From a candidate division WOR-1 bacterium RIFOXYB2_FULL_45_9 (lineage in GTDB: Bacteria; Margulisbacteria; WOR-1; O2-12-FULL-45-9; XYB2-FULL-48-7), in NCBI GenBank assembly GCA_001771575.1, contig MEUD01000001.1:1365277-1429276 (forward strand): DNA of 64,000 bases, given 5' to 3'. The notes beneath the pieces were generated by a model. That model saw only the letters and a program-made list of their open reading frames with translations. It made no database searches and was not told the origin of the DNA. Of the stretch, positions 8,618 to 17,400 are shown piece by piece (within the stretch, counting starts at the first letter, position 1; every line of letters starts with the position of its first letter). The translations under genes were made by a program, and so were the position numbers.

Positions 8618-9585
8618 ATCGCTGGCTGATCGTTTTTTTACTTTTAGCCGCGCTTGCCGTCTCCGGATCGGCGATGGGGGAGGTCCCGGACGACGAAGAG
8701 ATCATTATTCCCAAGATCGAGCTTTCCAGGGAATTTGGTCTTCCCGGTTCGGCCGACCGGCAGTTCTATTTTCCTCAAGACGTAAAAATCCCCCTTTCAG
8801 GGAACCTGGAGACCGGGTTGTTCAGCATTTTTGTTGCCGACTCCGGCAACAACCGGGTCCAGCGGCTGGACGACGACGGCGGCTTTATGTACCAGTTCGG
8901 TTCTTTCGGCCTGGATAAGGGAAGGTTCAATGCGCCGGTCAGCGTGGCGATCGATTTTAACTATCGGGTCTACGTTAGCGAGCGGGAGAATAATCGGGTC
9001 CAGCTTTTTGACATCCGGGGAAATTTTATCCGGGAAGCGGCGACGGGTGAAGTTGGTTTTCGCAGTTTGCAGTACCCGGCCGGCATCGACGTCGATCAGT
9101 GGGGAGGGCTTTATGTCGCCGACTCCGGCAACGACCGGGTCTTGAAATACGATGAACAGGGGCGGAGCGCCGGACAGATTGGCGGCTTTGGGGTCGGTCT
9201 TGGCTTTTTTAGCAAGCCGATGGATGTGGCGGTCGACAAAGAGCGTTATCTTTACGTGGCCGACTGCAACAACCATCGGATCCAAAAGTTTGACTTTGAC
9301 GGCCGGCCGCTTCTTTCTTTTGGCCAGATGGGCCGGGGTCCGGGAGATCTGTTCAATCCCCAGGGGGTTGCCGTTGACGATAAGATCGTTTACGTTTCTG
9401 ACTCCGGCAACAACCGGATCGCGCTTTTCAGCAAGAGTGGCAAATTTCTGGCTGTTTTTGGAGAAAAAGGTTTTGGCCGGGGAGAATTTAATAATCCGGT
9501 CGGGCTGGCCGTTGGGCGCAAAGGATCTCTTTACGTGGCCGACAGCGGCAACCACCGGATCGTTGAGTTAAATGTCACTTATTAG
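8614..9585 (+). CDS. Secreted NHL-repeat beta-propeller protein
   Basis: 323 residues with an N-terminal signal peptide (about residues 1-21, hydrophobic LIVFLLLAALAV) and then about six NHL repeats of roughly 47 residues, each carrying a copy of VADSGNNRVQ or similar. Six repeats would close a beta-propeller. NHL propellers bind proteins, sugars or RNA; here the location is periplasm or cell surface. The ATG overlaps the trpC stop (ATGA). The 3' end overlaps the HIT gene by 14 bp. No specific function can be assigned. Confidence 0.88.
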   Translation: MNRWLIVFLLLAALAVSGSAMGEVPDDEEIIIPKIELSREFGLPGSADRQFYFPQDVKIPLSGNLETGLFSIFVADSGNNRVQRLDDDGGFMYQFGSFGLDKGRFNAPVSVAIDFNYRVYVSERENNRVQLFDIRGNFIREAATGEVGFRSLQYPAGIDVDQWGGLYVADSGNDRVLKYDEQGRSAGQIGGFGVGLGFFSKPMDVAVDKERYLYVADCNNHRIQKFDFDGRPLLSFGQMGRGPGDLFNPQGVAVDDKIVYVSDSGNNRIALFSKSGKFLAVFGEKGFGRGEFNNPVGLAVGRKGSLYVADSGNHRIVELNVTY

Positions 9586-9916
9586 CTGCCTCTTTTGTAA
9601 GATCATCGCCAAAGAGATCCCTGCGGGGATCGTTTATGAGGACGAAAAGGTCGTTGCTTTCAAGGATATTGCGCCGCAAGCCCCGACCCATATTTTGCTG
9701 GTCCCCAGGGAGCACGCGCGGTTTGTAGAAGAGCTTGCCGATAAAGGGGTGGTTGGGCGGATATATAAGATAGCCGCTGACCTGGCCCGGGAAAACAAGA
9801 TCGCCGATTCAGGCTACCGTATAGTCGTTAATCACGGCCGCGCCGCCGGACAGGCGGTCGACCATGTTCATTTTCACTTGTTGGGAGGGCGGGACTTCTC
9901 CTGGCCTCCTGGTTAG
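9572..9916 (+). CDS. HIT family (histidine triad) nucleotide-binding protein
   Basis: A 114-residue HINT-type protein with the histidine triad HVHFHLLGG near residue 98 and the N-terminal CLFCKIIAKEIPA that includes two zinc-type cysteines. HINT proteins hydrolyse purine nucleoside phosphoramidates and aminoacyl-adenylates. The ATG at 9572 lies inside the last codons of the NHL gene, and the stop overlaps the convergent minus-strand gene by 4 bp, so no terminator fits between them. Confidence 0.93.
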   Translation: MSLISCLFCKIIAKEIPAGIVYEDEKVVAFKDIAPQAPTHILLVPREHARFVEELADKGVVGRIYKIAADLARENKIADSGYRIVVNHGRAAGQAVDHVHFHLLGGRDFSWPPG

Positions 9917-10782
9917 AAAAGATAGGCGGCGGTCAAACAAAGTCCGGTCACGGTCGAAAAGCCGACCTTGATCCTCAAATTACCGAAAATCTCCCCTCCA
10001 TATAGACCGACCCCGAGCATGCTTCCTTCGGCGGCTCCCTGCAATCCGGGGATGTTGCTGACTTTTTGCGAGTAGTTTGCCATTACGATCGCGGTCTCAA
10101 TAAAAGTGTCAGGTCCGGTATTAAAGAGGGTCCCCACGCCAAGAGTCGTCAACGAGTAGCCGCTCCCAAGGCCAAACCCCATGCTGACCATGAGATCAAG
10201 ATCGGAGGTCGGCAGGAGAAGGTATTCCCCCCCCAGATAAAGGGCGGAGGCGACTATTCCGACCTGGGGAAGGATCAGTTTTTTCTTGGTCGGCGGTGGT
10301 GGGGCGTAAAATCGAACCATTTCGACAGCCGGGACCGCTTCGACTGATGGCATTGCTTCGATGGTTGCCGAAAATGAACTAACGGGCTCTGGTTTAGGTG
10401 GTGCGGGAGGAAGAGGAGCTGGAGGCGGGGGGGGCTGCAAGGCTTTTAGCCGCGCTTTGTACTGGAGCATTTTATCGGCGATCTGCTTTTTTTGTTTTGC
10501 GCTTTTGGCTAGGCTATACGACTTGTTTAGCCTGGCCAGCTCCTTTTTAATGGCAGCGATCCGGGTGTCAACGGTTTGTGCTTTTGGCGCGGATTTTAGC
10601 TCGGCTTTGTACTGGAGCATTTTGTCGGCGATCTGCTTTTTTTGCCCGGCGCTCTTGGCGAGGCTATACGCCTTGTTCAGCCTGGCCAGCTCTTTTTTGA
10701 TAACTTCCGCCCGCTCGGTGGAAACGGCAAAGGCCGGCAGAAGCAGAGAACCGATTAATAAAACAGCGATAAGGTATTTCAA
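9913..10782 (-). CDS. Secreted coiled-coil protein with duplicated helical repeat and predicted outer-membrane C-terminal domain
   Basis: 289 residues. A signal peptide (about 1-19) is followed by two near-identical helical units (KKELARLNKAYSLAKSA and KKELARLNKSYSLAKSA, each ending KKQIADKMLQYKA), a Pro-rich linker at about residues 115-135, and a C-terminal half rich in Gly, Ser and aromatic residues that looks like beta strands. Translation starts at TTG 10782, with AGGAGG at 10794-10799 (minus). A good promoter precedes it. I do not recognise the family; a surface or envelope-structural role is inference. Confidence 0.75.
   Translation of the reverse strand: MKYLIAVLLIGSLLLPAFAVSTERAEVIKKELARLNKAYSLAKSAGQKKQIADKMLQYKAELKSAPKAQTVDTRIAAIKKELARLNKSYSLAKSAKQKKQIADKMLQYKARLKALQPPPPPAPLPPAPPKPEPVSSFSATIEAMPSVEAVPAVEMVRFYAPPPPTKKKLILPQVGIVASALYLGGEYLLLPTSDLDLMVSMGFGLGSGYSLTTLGVGTLFNTGPDTFIETAIVMANYSQKVSNIPGLQGAAEGSMLGVGLYGGEIFGNLRIKVGFSTVTGLCLTAAYLF
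10444..10710 (-). repeat. 150-bp-period duplication inside the coiled-coil gene
   Basis: Two copies of about 117 bp, offset by exactly 150 bp (for example ACTGGAGCAT at 10461 and 10611), encode the two helical units. They are highly similar at the DNA level, including third positions, so the duplication is recent or kept similar by recombination. Confidence 0.85.
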
Positions 10783-10808
10783 GGAGAGATTTTCCTCCTA
10801 ACGTAATG

Positions 10809-10836
10809 AGTATAAATTATATCGATCGGATGTCAA
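10809..10836 (-). promoter_or_regulatory. Sigma-70-type promoter of the coiled-coil gene
   Basis: On the minus strand TTGACA (10836-10831) and TATACT (10814-10809) are separated by 16 bp, close to consensus. The start site would lie near 10802, just upstream of AGGAGG at 10799-10794. Confidence 0.7.
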
Positions 10837-10861
10837 GAGACCATAATTAATGGGGTTGTGG

Positions 10862-10884
10862 TAAAATATATCGAAAATGGAGGG
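10862..10884 (+). promoter_or_regulatory. -10 box and Shine-Dalgarno of the ybaB-like gene
   Basis: TAAAAT at 10862-10867 is a candidate -10 box, and GGAGGG at 10879-10884 lies 8 nt before the ATG. No clear -35 is seen. This gene, unlike many here, has a conventional leader. Confidence 0.45.
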
Positions 10885-10892
10885 ATAAGTTT

Positions 10893-11177
10893 ATGGTATT
10901 TGGAAATTTGGGAAAAATGGCGGAAATGGTCAAACAGGCGAATGAGATCAAGAAAGAGATGCAGAGGGCGCGCTATGACGGCGAGTCCGGCGGGGTAAAA
11001 GTCGTGGTCAATGGAGAGATGGAGATCCTGGAGATCAAGGTCCCGTCCGACCTGGCGCCGAATAAAATTGAACAGGCGGTCAAAGAAGCGGTCAACAAAA
11101 CGATGAGGACCGCGAAACAGGACATGGCGAAAAAAATGTCCAAAATGACCGGCGGCCTTTCTTTGCCGGGGATGTAA
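10893..11177 (+). CDS. YbaB/EbfC family nucleoid-associated protein
   Basis: A 94-residue protein matching YbaB/EbfC, small dimeric DNA-binding proteins often co-transcribed with recR or dnaX. Family features are the N-terminal MVFGNLGKMAEMVKQANEIKKEMQ helix, a central VVVNGEMEILEIKV strand pair and a C-terminal helix. Here the neighbour is a DUF167 gene whose ATG overlaps its stop (TAATG). The usual recR partner is absent. Confidence 0.92.
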   Translation: MVFGNLGKMAEMVKQANEIKKEMQRARYDGESGGVKVVVNGEMEILEIKVPSDLAPNKIEQAVKEAVNKTMRTAKQDMAKKMSKMTGGLSLPGM

Positions 11178-11398
11178 TGAGGCTGACCGTTAGAGTCGTC
11201 CCCAACGCCAAACGGGAGCGCCTGCTCGAAGAAGAGGGACGGGTCAAGATCTATCTGAACGCGCCGCCGGTTGAAGGGGCTGCTAACGAGGCGTTGATCG
11301 CTTTTCTCGCGGAGCATTATCAGGTCAAAAGGAACGCGGTGCGAATTATTAGCGGAGAAAAAAGCCGGACCAAGGCCGTTGAAATTAAAGGTATATAA
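11177..11398 (+). CDS. DUF167 family (YggU-like) protein
   Basis: A 73-residue DUF167 protein. The family signature is visible as VRVVPNAKRERL, then VYL-type NAPPVEGAANEALIAFLAEH and VRIISGEKSRTKAVEI. The family is widespread and its molecular role is unknown. The start overlaps the ybaB-like stop by one base, and the next gene begins directly after its stop. Confidence 0.93.
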   Translation: MRLTVRVVPNAKRERLLEEEGRVKIYLNAPPVEGAANEALIAFLAEHYQVKRNAVRIISGEKSRTKAVEIKGI

Positions 11399-12214
11399 AT
11401 GAGAGCTATTTGGCTCCTGTTTGTTTTTTCGTTGATGGTCAGTCGGGTGGTTGCTTCTCCGCGTTTTTTCAGCAGTTTTGACTTTGGCCCGACTTTTATC
11501 GGCTATCAGGAACAGGTCTTAGACTATACCGATCCAGCGACCAGCACGGTCGGCAGGATCGATTCGACCGCTAATCCCGTTACTTACGCTTTGCGCGGCT
11601 CTCTCGAGATGTATTGGGACAAAACGCTCCTTGGCCTCCGTTCGGTTTTCCCGGTCTATGCCGCGACTGTTAAAGAGAGTTGGAGCTTTAACGGTTCCCT
11701 GATCCAGACCAACGACCTCACCTACGCTGTTTCGACCGTTGATTTTTATGGTGGCTATTCGTTTGCGAAAAGATTTGAATTGCTTTCCGGTTTTTCCATG
11801 GCCAAGGCCGAGCAGAACAGAGAGAATTTTTATGTTAACGGGGTCAGACAGAATATCGACCGATCGACCGAAACGATCCTATCGCAGAATGTCTTTCTTG
11901 AGGCGCGGGGAAAAGAAGGAGATCAGCCCCTCTGGTTTGGTTATCAAGTTGGACTGCTCTACCCGCTGAACGTGACCACGACCAATACTCTCCTTCCTAA
12001 CTTTCAATTCTCTTCGCCGGGCTACACGTATTATGGCCGCGGGTCGCTGTATTATCTCCTCTCTCCGGATTCGATCATTGAGGCAAGCCTGGGTTATCGC
12101 TGGCTTCATTATGATGGTTCCAATTGGCTGACAATCGGTAGTTCGACCGCGAAATGGCCGATGAATAACACCTCTGAACTTACAATTTCTCTCGGCTGGC
12201 TTTATTCGTATTAG
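11399..12214 (+). CDS. Predicted outer-membrane beta-barrel protein
   Basis: 271 residues with a signal peptide (about 1-20, ending VVASP). The rest is built of alternating hydrophobic and polar strands rich in Tyr, Gly and Ser, separated by short turns, and ends in the aromatic SLGWLYSY typical of barrels assembled by BamA. It abuts the DUF167 stop without a gap, so it is probably in the same transcript. I do not recognise a named family. It may pair with the much larger barrel gene 118 bp downstream, but that is inference from position only. Confidence 0.7.
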   Translation: MRAIWLLFVFSLMVSRVVASPRFFSSFDFGPTFIGYQEQVLDYTDPATSTVGRIDSTANPVTYALRGSLEMYWDKTLLGLRSVFPVYAATVKESWSFNGSLIQTNDLTYAVSTVDFYGGYSFAKRFELLSGFSMAKAEQNRENFYVNGVRQNIDRSTETILSQNVFLEARGKEGDQPLWFGYQVGLLYPLNVTTTNTLLPNFQFSSPGYTYYGRGSLYYLLSPDSIIEASLGYRWLHYDGSNWLTIGSSTAKWPMNNTSELTISLGWLYSY

Positions 12215-12332
12215 CTGGTAATAGTCTTGCTTTTCCTCAATTAACAGCGACTAATCAATTTATCGACGAAATGTCGACATTATTCAGTGAAATATTAACC
12301 AATTATTGTCGATATTTAGATGACGCGTTTTT
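12215..12332 (+). other. Intergenic region before the large surface protein gene
   Basis: 118 bp of A+T-rich sequence with several short GTCGA/TCGAC words, for example TCGACGAAATGTCGA at about 12262, that could form a weak hairpin or operator. No Shine-Dalgarno lies before the ATG at 12333, and no convincing -35/-10 pair is seen. Confidence 0.35.
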
Positions 12333-15323
12333 ATGAGAAAAGTATTTTATATTATTATATTCTCCGTTTATCTTCATGGCTTGGCCGGAGCACTGGTCCC
12401 GCTGGAAGAAGCGATATATGCCAACGGTTATTATTTGAGCGTTTATCCGTCCTATCCTCCGGTTGTGGGTGAGAAGATTACTCTTCGTTTGCGAACATTC
12501 AGGACGACCCAAAAAGTAACCCTTTACTCCGACCGGTTTCGCGAGATCCCCATGTCATATCGGGATGGTTATTGGTGGGGGAAGTTCCAGGTCCCGGATG
12601 ATTATCAGGTCGGGTGGCATTTTTTCTTTGTCTGGATCAAGCAGATAGGTGAAGAGCCTGGGACTTACTATTGGGACCATTCGCGTGTCTGGTACCGCTT
12701 GAATGATCGCCCGGCCAAACTGCCACCGGCCAAACTGCCGCTCGTAAAACGAAATGGATCAATCACCCAGGAGGTGGCTGAAATAGCCATAGCCGAGAAT
12801 GAAGTTGGCGAACCTGGCTTTCTCCAGGTAGAAGCTCTTCCTCTGGTCGTTAAAGGGACAAAAAGTTTGAGCTTTACCTCGCGCAGTCTGGAAGGGAGCA
12901 GGGAGGGCTATGCTCCCGGGTTATCGCGCGAGGAATCGCTTCGCTTAAGCGTCGCCTGTCAGGCCGGTGATACACAGATCGACGCCAACCTGATCAGTAC
13001 CAGCGTCGCGGGGACGACCCAAATCAGCCAACGCGACGACCGGGTCTCGGTCTTGATCAAACGAGGGAGCACCGAAGCTTATTTCGGTGATTTTACCGCC
13101 GACCTGAACGAGACCGAATTTGCCCGGCTAAACAAGGTCCTCTCCGGCGTCCAGCTCAAGGGAGAACATGGTCGATTTGGCTTGACCGCTCTTTACTCTT
13201 CTCCGAAAGGGGTCGCGCGGGTCAGCCGGTTTTACGGTGATGGGACCCAGGGGCCATACAGTTTGGGAGCGACCCAAAAAGTGGTCATCAATTCAGAGCG
13301 AGTTTTGCTGAACGGTGAGACGCAGAGACGAGGGGACGATTACACGATCGATTACGACGCCGGGACCATCACCTTTAGACGCCGGACTATTTTAACCACC
13401 GCGATGGTTGAAGTCGCTTTTGACGATTCCGAGGCGCGGTACGAACATATTACTTACGCGATCAGGCCAACAGTTAAATTCGGCCAGAACGCCAAACTGG
13501 GAGCGACTTACATCAGAGACGCGGATGGTTTACGGGGGATCACCTCCACCTTGGAAAGCGCTCCGAGCGGTCATTCCGTGATCGGCTTGGACGGTTCGCT
13601 GATTACCGACTCCGGATCCCTGGGGGGGGAGTTAGCCTACTCCGAGCGAAACCCTGATCTTTTTTCTAATTCATTGCCGCTGGTTGGGGGCGGAGCCTAT
13701 AAGTTCAATCTAAGCCAGCAGTTGGGGACGATCGGGCTGACCGGTGCGGTCAAAAGGATCTCGCCCGGTTTTTCGGCGATCGCCGATCCGACGCCGCGGC
13801 AGGACCAGCTCCAATATGGCGGAGGGATCAGCTACCGGCCAAACGGGTTGTTTGCCGCTCGGACCAAGGTCGATTTTAACCGCTATGAACAGACTGGTGT
13901 TGCTTACCAGACTGAATTTGAGAGCGCGGCGGCCAGCTTGACCCCGGAGAGATTGCCGTCGCTGGAATACGAATACTCGCAGACCAAGGATAGCAACGAT
14001 CTTGTCTCCGGCGCGCCGCTGGGCCGGGTGATCACCAGAAAGGCGGGGGAGAGTAGAACCCGCTTTGGCAATATGGGGGCGAGCCTCAAGGCGTCCAGGG
14101 AAGAGTGGGTCGACCATCTCCCTTCAATGGAAGCGACCAATTATAACCGGACGAATTTTGGCCTGGCCAGCCAGGGGAGCGAGCGTTTCTCTTTTGTCTC
14201 AAACATCGAACTTGAAGACCGGGAAGAGCCGGACGGCGGCCGGCCGGTAAAAAAACATTACACCCTGAACCTGGCGGCGACCCCGGGAAAAGAGTACTTT
14301 TCCTCGGTCACACTTGACCACATCGATGACAGCGCGCTTGGGCAAACCGATGTCACCGATCTGGCCTTCCGGGCGGCGCCGACCGATTCTCTCCGCGCCG
14401 AAGGGAAGTATTCGATCTCTTCGCTGACCGAAGAGTTCGTCTCGGCCGAGGCCGTCTCCAAACAGACCGGTTCTTTTTCCCTTGACCTGCGGCCCAACCG
14501 CCTGCTCCGTTTCAAATACCTGTTCAAGCCGAGTTTTACCAAACTGTCGCGACTTGACCGGATCGTTTATTTTAATGAGCAGTCGCAGGCCGAGGTCAAT
14601 CTTTCTCCCAGCGACCTTTCCCTGGTCAGTTTTCTGCAAAAATACCGCCGAGCTTATTCGATCGCCAAACAGGATGCCCCAGGTTTCGCGGTCAAAGAAA
14701 ATAGCGCCGATTCGATCTCAACTTTATTTAGTCTGAAGCTGGCCCCGCTCTCTTATATTTCGACCGAGCTTAATTATCAGGTTGAAAATGGAACGACCGC
14801 TACCCTGGCCAGCCTGGAAGCGGCGACTTACAAGCCGGGAGAAAGTTTCTCCCGCCAGCTGGAGATTTTGGTCAGGACTTCGGTTTCGGAGAGGCTCTCT
14901 TTCGACGGCCGCCTCGCTTATCAGCGATTAACCCAGGGAGAGGGAGGGGGTAGCGACAACCTGGTTAACGGAGTGAACCAGAGCGCTTCCTTGAAAGGGC
15001 TCTGCAACGTGACCCCGGCCTGGGGCTTGTCGCTGACGGCGACTTATAGCAAGAATGTCAATAATCTTTCTCCCACGCCGGTCTCTTTCACTTTCTCCCC
15101 CGGGTTTGGGGTGATCTATCGATTGGCCGACCGCCTGCGGGTCGATTTTGATTACCTTTATTCAAATTCGAGCCAGGGAGCCGAAAAGATCAATTACTCG
15201 CTGAAAGGGCGCTATTCGATCAGCGAGTGGGTTAACGCGACCATCCGCTGGGAGCGGGAGATCAGTCTCAATCCTGATTATAAAACGATGGATATTTCCG
15301 GGAACATGGAGATCGTCCTCTAA
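12333..15323 (+). CDS. Large predicted outer-membrane barrel protein with N-terminal Ig-like domain
   Basis: 996 residues. A signal peptide (about 1-20) is followed by an Ig-like domain (about 30-125), a Pro/Lys linker, and a long series of amphipathic beta strands from about residue 160 to the end. The block NGETQRRGDDYTIDYDAG at about residues 330-347 resembles a unit seen in large surface proteins of several candidate phyla. The C-terminal half alternates hydrophobic and polar residues throughout, as in a barrel of 20 or more strands. There is no TonB box or plug that I can identify. Export or surface display is likely; cargo is unknown. Confidence 0.7.
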   Translation: MRKVFYIIIFSVYLHGLAGALVPLEEAIYANGYYLSVYPSYPPVVGEKITLRLRTFRTTQKVTLYSDRFREIPMSYRDGYWWGKFQVPDDYQVGWHFFFVWIKQIGEEPGTYYWDHSRVWYRLNDRPAKLPPAKLPLVKRNGSITQEVAEIAIAENEVGEPGFLQVEALPLVVKGTKSLSFTSRSLEGSREGYAPGLSREESLRLSVACQAGDTQIDANLISTSVAGTTQISQRDDRVSVLIKRGSTEAYFGDFTADLNETEFARLNKVLSGVQLKGEHGRFGLTALYSSPKGVARVSRFYGDGTQGPYSLGATQKVVINSERVLLNGETQRRGDDYTIDYDAGTITFRRRTILTTAMVEVAFDDSEARYEHITYAIRPTVKFGQNAKLGATYIRDADGLRGITSTLESAPSGHSVIGLDGSLITDSGSLGGELAYSERNPDLFSNSLPLVGGGAYKFNLSQQLGTIGLTGAVKRISPGFSAIADPTPRQDQLQYGGGISYRPNGLFAARTKVDFNRYEQTGVAYQTEFESAAASLTPERLPSLEYEYSQTKDSNDLVSGAPLGRVITRKAGESRTRFGNMGASLKASREEWVDHLPSMEATNYNRTNFGLASQGSERFSFVSNIELEDREEPDGGRPVKKHYTLNLAATPGKEYFSSVTLDHIDDSALGQTDVTDLAFRAAPTDSLRAEGKYSISSLTEEFVSAEAVSKQTGSFSLDLRPNRLLRFKYLFKPSFTKLSRLDRIVYFNEQSQAEVNLSPSDLSLVSFLQKYRRAYSIAKQDAPGFAVKENSADSISTLFSLKLAPLSYISTELNYQVENGTTATLASLEAATYKPGESFSRQLEILVRTSVSERLSFDGRLAYQRLTQGEGGGSDNLVNGVNQSASLKGLCNVTPAWGLSLTATYSKNVNNLSPTPVSFTFSPGFGVIYRLADRLRVDFDYLYSNSSQGAEKINYSLKGRYSISEWVNATIRWEREISLNPDYKTMDISGNMEIVL

Positions 15324-15377
15324 CCATTCACCTGAAATTTCGGGGATTATTGGGCGATAATGGTTCAGGTGAGATGA

Positions 15378-15779
15378 ATGAAAACAAATTATTGGTTCGT
15401 TGGTTTATTGGCGCTCTCTCTGCTGGCCGCAGGTTGCGGCGCTTCAAAAGAGACTCTAATTCCCCCAGCCGCGGTCGATGCGTACGGCATCGCTACCATT
15501 GACATCAACTGGTCGGAGACCCCGGCTGTTGGCGTCGATGTTACCGCCCAGGGGCCAGGCCTTGATGTGGTGGCGGCGTCGATCGTTTATCCACAAACCG
15601 CGGCGACCTTAGAGTTGGCATACGATGTCAGCTATGACCTTTTTGCCCAGGCTAAAAATGACCTGGGCCAGGTCGTGGCGATCGGAGAAGCAAAAGGGGT
15701 TGTGCTGACCAGGACCGGGAACACCCCGATCACCTTCTTTTTCCACGACGTCGCGTCAAGCGAGCCGACGACCCCATAG
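15378..15779 (+). CDS. Small lipoprotein of unknown function
   Basis: 133 residues with a classical lipoprotein signal: basic start, hydrophobic stretch and lipobox LAAGC with Cys20. The mature part, about 110 residues, looks like one beta-sandwich domain (alternating strands, no Cys, few charges) and ends in a Ser/Thr/Pro tail. It lies 54 bp after the large barrel gene, with a CACCTGAA/TTCAGGTG inverted repeat between them. It may work with the barrel in the outer membrane; this is inference from position. Confidence 0.7.
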   Translation: MKTNYWFVGLLALSLLAAGCGASKETLIPPAAVDAYGIATIDINWSETPAVGVDVTAQGPGLDVVAASIVYPQTAATLELAYDVSYDLFAQAKNDLGQVVAIGEAKGVVLTRTGNTPITFFFHDVASSEPTTP

Positions 15780-15800
15780 TACCGGCCGGTTTTTCTGTGC

Positions 15801-15806
15801 TACAAT
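15801..15806 (+). promoter_or_regulatory. -10 box of ruvC (leaderless type)
   Basis: TACAAT lies 9 nt before the ruvC ATG and there is no Shine-Dalgarno in the gap, so the transcript would start at or within a few bases of the ATG. Confidence 0.5.
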
Positions 15807-15815
15807 TCTTTTGCG

Positions 15816-16307
15816 ATGCTAACTTTAGGGATCGATCCAGGGACCGCGACCACAGGCTTTGGAGTGGTCAGGCAAACTGACCGGGGCTTGCTCCACGTCG
15901 CGAACGGCTGTATCAAAACTTCCCCCAAAAGTGCCGCCGAAACCCGCCTGGCGCAGATCTTCCGGCAGGTCAGCGACCTGATCAAAAAATATCAGCCGGA
16001 GTACCTTGCCGTCGAGCGGTTATTTTTCGGCCGCAATACCACGACCGCTATGGCGGTTGGCCAGGCCAGAGGGATGATCCTGCTGGCGGCCGCCCAGCAT
16101 AAAGTGATACTTTCGGAGTTCACCCCGCTTGAAGTAAAAATGGCTTTGACCGGCTACGGCCGGGCGGATAAGAAACAAATCCAGATGATGGTAAAAACTT
16201 TATTAAAACTCCCGGAGCTGCCAAAGCCCGACGACGCGGCCGACGCCCTGGCGATCGCCATTTGCCATCTTCACTCCTTCCGCCTCAAAGAGGGGGTTTT
16301 GGCGTGA
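15816..16307 (+). CDS. ruvC: Crossover junction endodeoxyribonuclease RuvC
   Basis: RuvC resolves Holliday junctions by paired nicks. The 163-residue RNase H fold has the acidic catalytic residues in LGIDPGTATTGFG (Asp7), VERLFFGRN (Glu) and KPDDAADALAIA near the C-terminus (two Asp). Length is normal. Its TGA overlaps the GTG start of ruvA. RuvB is not adjacent and not in this window. Confidence 0.96.
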   Translation: MLTLGIDPGTATTGFGVVRQTDRGLLHVANGCIKTSPKSAAETRLAQIFRQVSDLIKKYQPEYLAVERLFFGRNTTTAMAVGQARGMILLAAAQHKVILSEFTPLEVKMALTGYGRADKKQIQMMVKTLLKLPELPKPDDAADALAIAICHLHSFRLKEGVLA

Positions 16308-16903
16308 TCTCCCATCTGAACGGGACCCTGGCCAGCGTCGACCTGAACTCGGTGGTCATTGAGGTCGGCAATATCGGCTATCTGGTTAAGGTCCCCGCGG
16401 CGGTTGTTTCCCGCCTGCCGGCGGTCGGCGGTCCGCTAAAGCTGTTCACGATCCAGATCGTTCGTGAAGACGACATCTCCCTTTACGGTTTTATTTCGAC
16501 GGAGGAGCGGTCTCTCTTTTCCCTTTTCCTGTCGGTCTCCGGGGTCGGTCCCAAAATGGCCATGGCGATTATTTCTTCTTTCCCCTTGGACAAACTGGTC
16601 TCGGCGGTCGCCAAAGGGGATGTGGCCTTGCTTTCTTCCGTTTCCGGGGTCGGCAAAAAGACCGCCGAACGGGTAGTGCTGGAGTTAAGAGAAAAGATCG
16701 CCAAAAAGTACGCGGTCACGCCGCAAGAGATGGGGACCGGGATAAAAGGGGGAGAGAGCGCGTTGGGGTCGGATTCGATCTCCGCTTTGATCTCGCTTGG
16801 TTATTCTCCTAAGGAAGCGCGGGAGGCGGTAATGAGGGTCGATCTGGAGCAGGCGACGTCGGTTGAAGCGGTCATCAAGACCGCCTTAAAAAATCTTCTC
16901 TAA
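16304..16903 (+). CDS. ruvA: Holliday junction branch migration protein RuvA
   Basis: RuvA binds four-way junctions and loads the RuvB motor. The 199-residue protein has the N-terminal OB fold (ISHLNGTLASVD), two helix-hairpin-helix motifs (SVSGVGPKMAMAII and SVSGVGKKTAERVV) and a C-terminal UBA-like domain that contacts RuvB. I choose the GTG at 16304 because family alignment begins there and it forms a GTGA overlap with ruvC; the ATG at 16262 would add 14 unrelated residues. The stop overlaps the convergent YqeG gene by 4 bp. Confidence 0.95.
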   Translation: MISHLNGTLASVDLNSVVIEVGNIGYLVKVPAAVVSRLPAVGGPLKLFTIQIVREDDISLYGFISTEERSLFSLFLSVSGVGPKMAMAIISSFPLDKLVSAVAKGDVALLSSVSGVGKKTAERVVLELREKIAKKYAVTPQEMGTGIKGGESALGSDSISALISLGYSPKEAREAVMRVDLEQATSVEAVIKTALKNLL

Positions 16904-17400
16904 CGCCAGTGATCGATCAGATATCTCTCCGCCCACCTCATCCATTGCCGAGGCGGGAAAGTTTCTTCCTTCCGGTGATCGATATAGATCGAGTATATCC
17001 CCGCCAGGTTCGCCCCTAAGATATCCATGAAGAGCTGATCGCCGATCATGGCGGTCTCGTCAGCGCTCGTTCCCAGGATCTCAAGCGAGCGCCGGAAAGC
17101 GATCGGGAGCGGTTTGAGGCTAAAATGCAGGGCGGGAACGCCAAGGGTTTCGCTGAAGTATTTAACCCGCAAAGGATGGCGGCTGTTGGAGGTCAGGCAG
17201 AGCTTAAGCCCCTCGTCTTTGCGGGCCTGGACCCATTCGAAAACGTTGGGATAAACGTCGCGCACTTCCCGCGGGATCAAAGTGTCGTCAATATCAAGGA
17301 TCAGTCCCTTGATCCCTTGCTCGCGCAAGCCTTTAATGTCAATAAGAAAAATGTCCGGCACGATCGCCCTGGGATATAGCAGGGACCGGAGCTTATCCAT
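16900..17400 (-). CDS. YqeG family HAD IIIA-type phosphatase
   Basis: A 166-residue HAD-superfamily phosphatase of the YqeG group. Motif I is LILDIDDTL, motif II is LTSNSR and motif IV is MIGDQLFMDILGA. YqeG proteins act on small phosphates and are linked to phosphatidylglycerol-phosphate hydrolysis in some lineages; the substrate here is not known. I choose the ATG at 17400, which overlaps the preceding stop by 8 bp; a TTG at 17412 is possible. It is the last gene of the mdh-fumarase group. Confidence 0.9.
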   Translation of the reverse strand: MDKLRSLLYPRAIVPDIFLIDIKGLREQGIKGLILDIDDTLIPREVRDVYPNVFEWVQARKDEGLKLCLTSNSRHPLRVKYFSETLGVPALHFSLKPLPIAFRRSLEILGTSADETAMIGDQLFMDILGANLAGIYSIYIDHRKEETFPPRQWMRWAERYLIDHWR

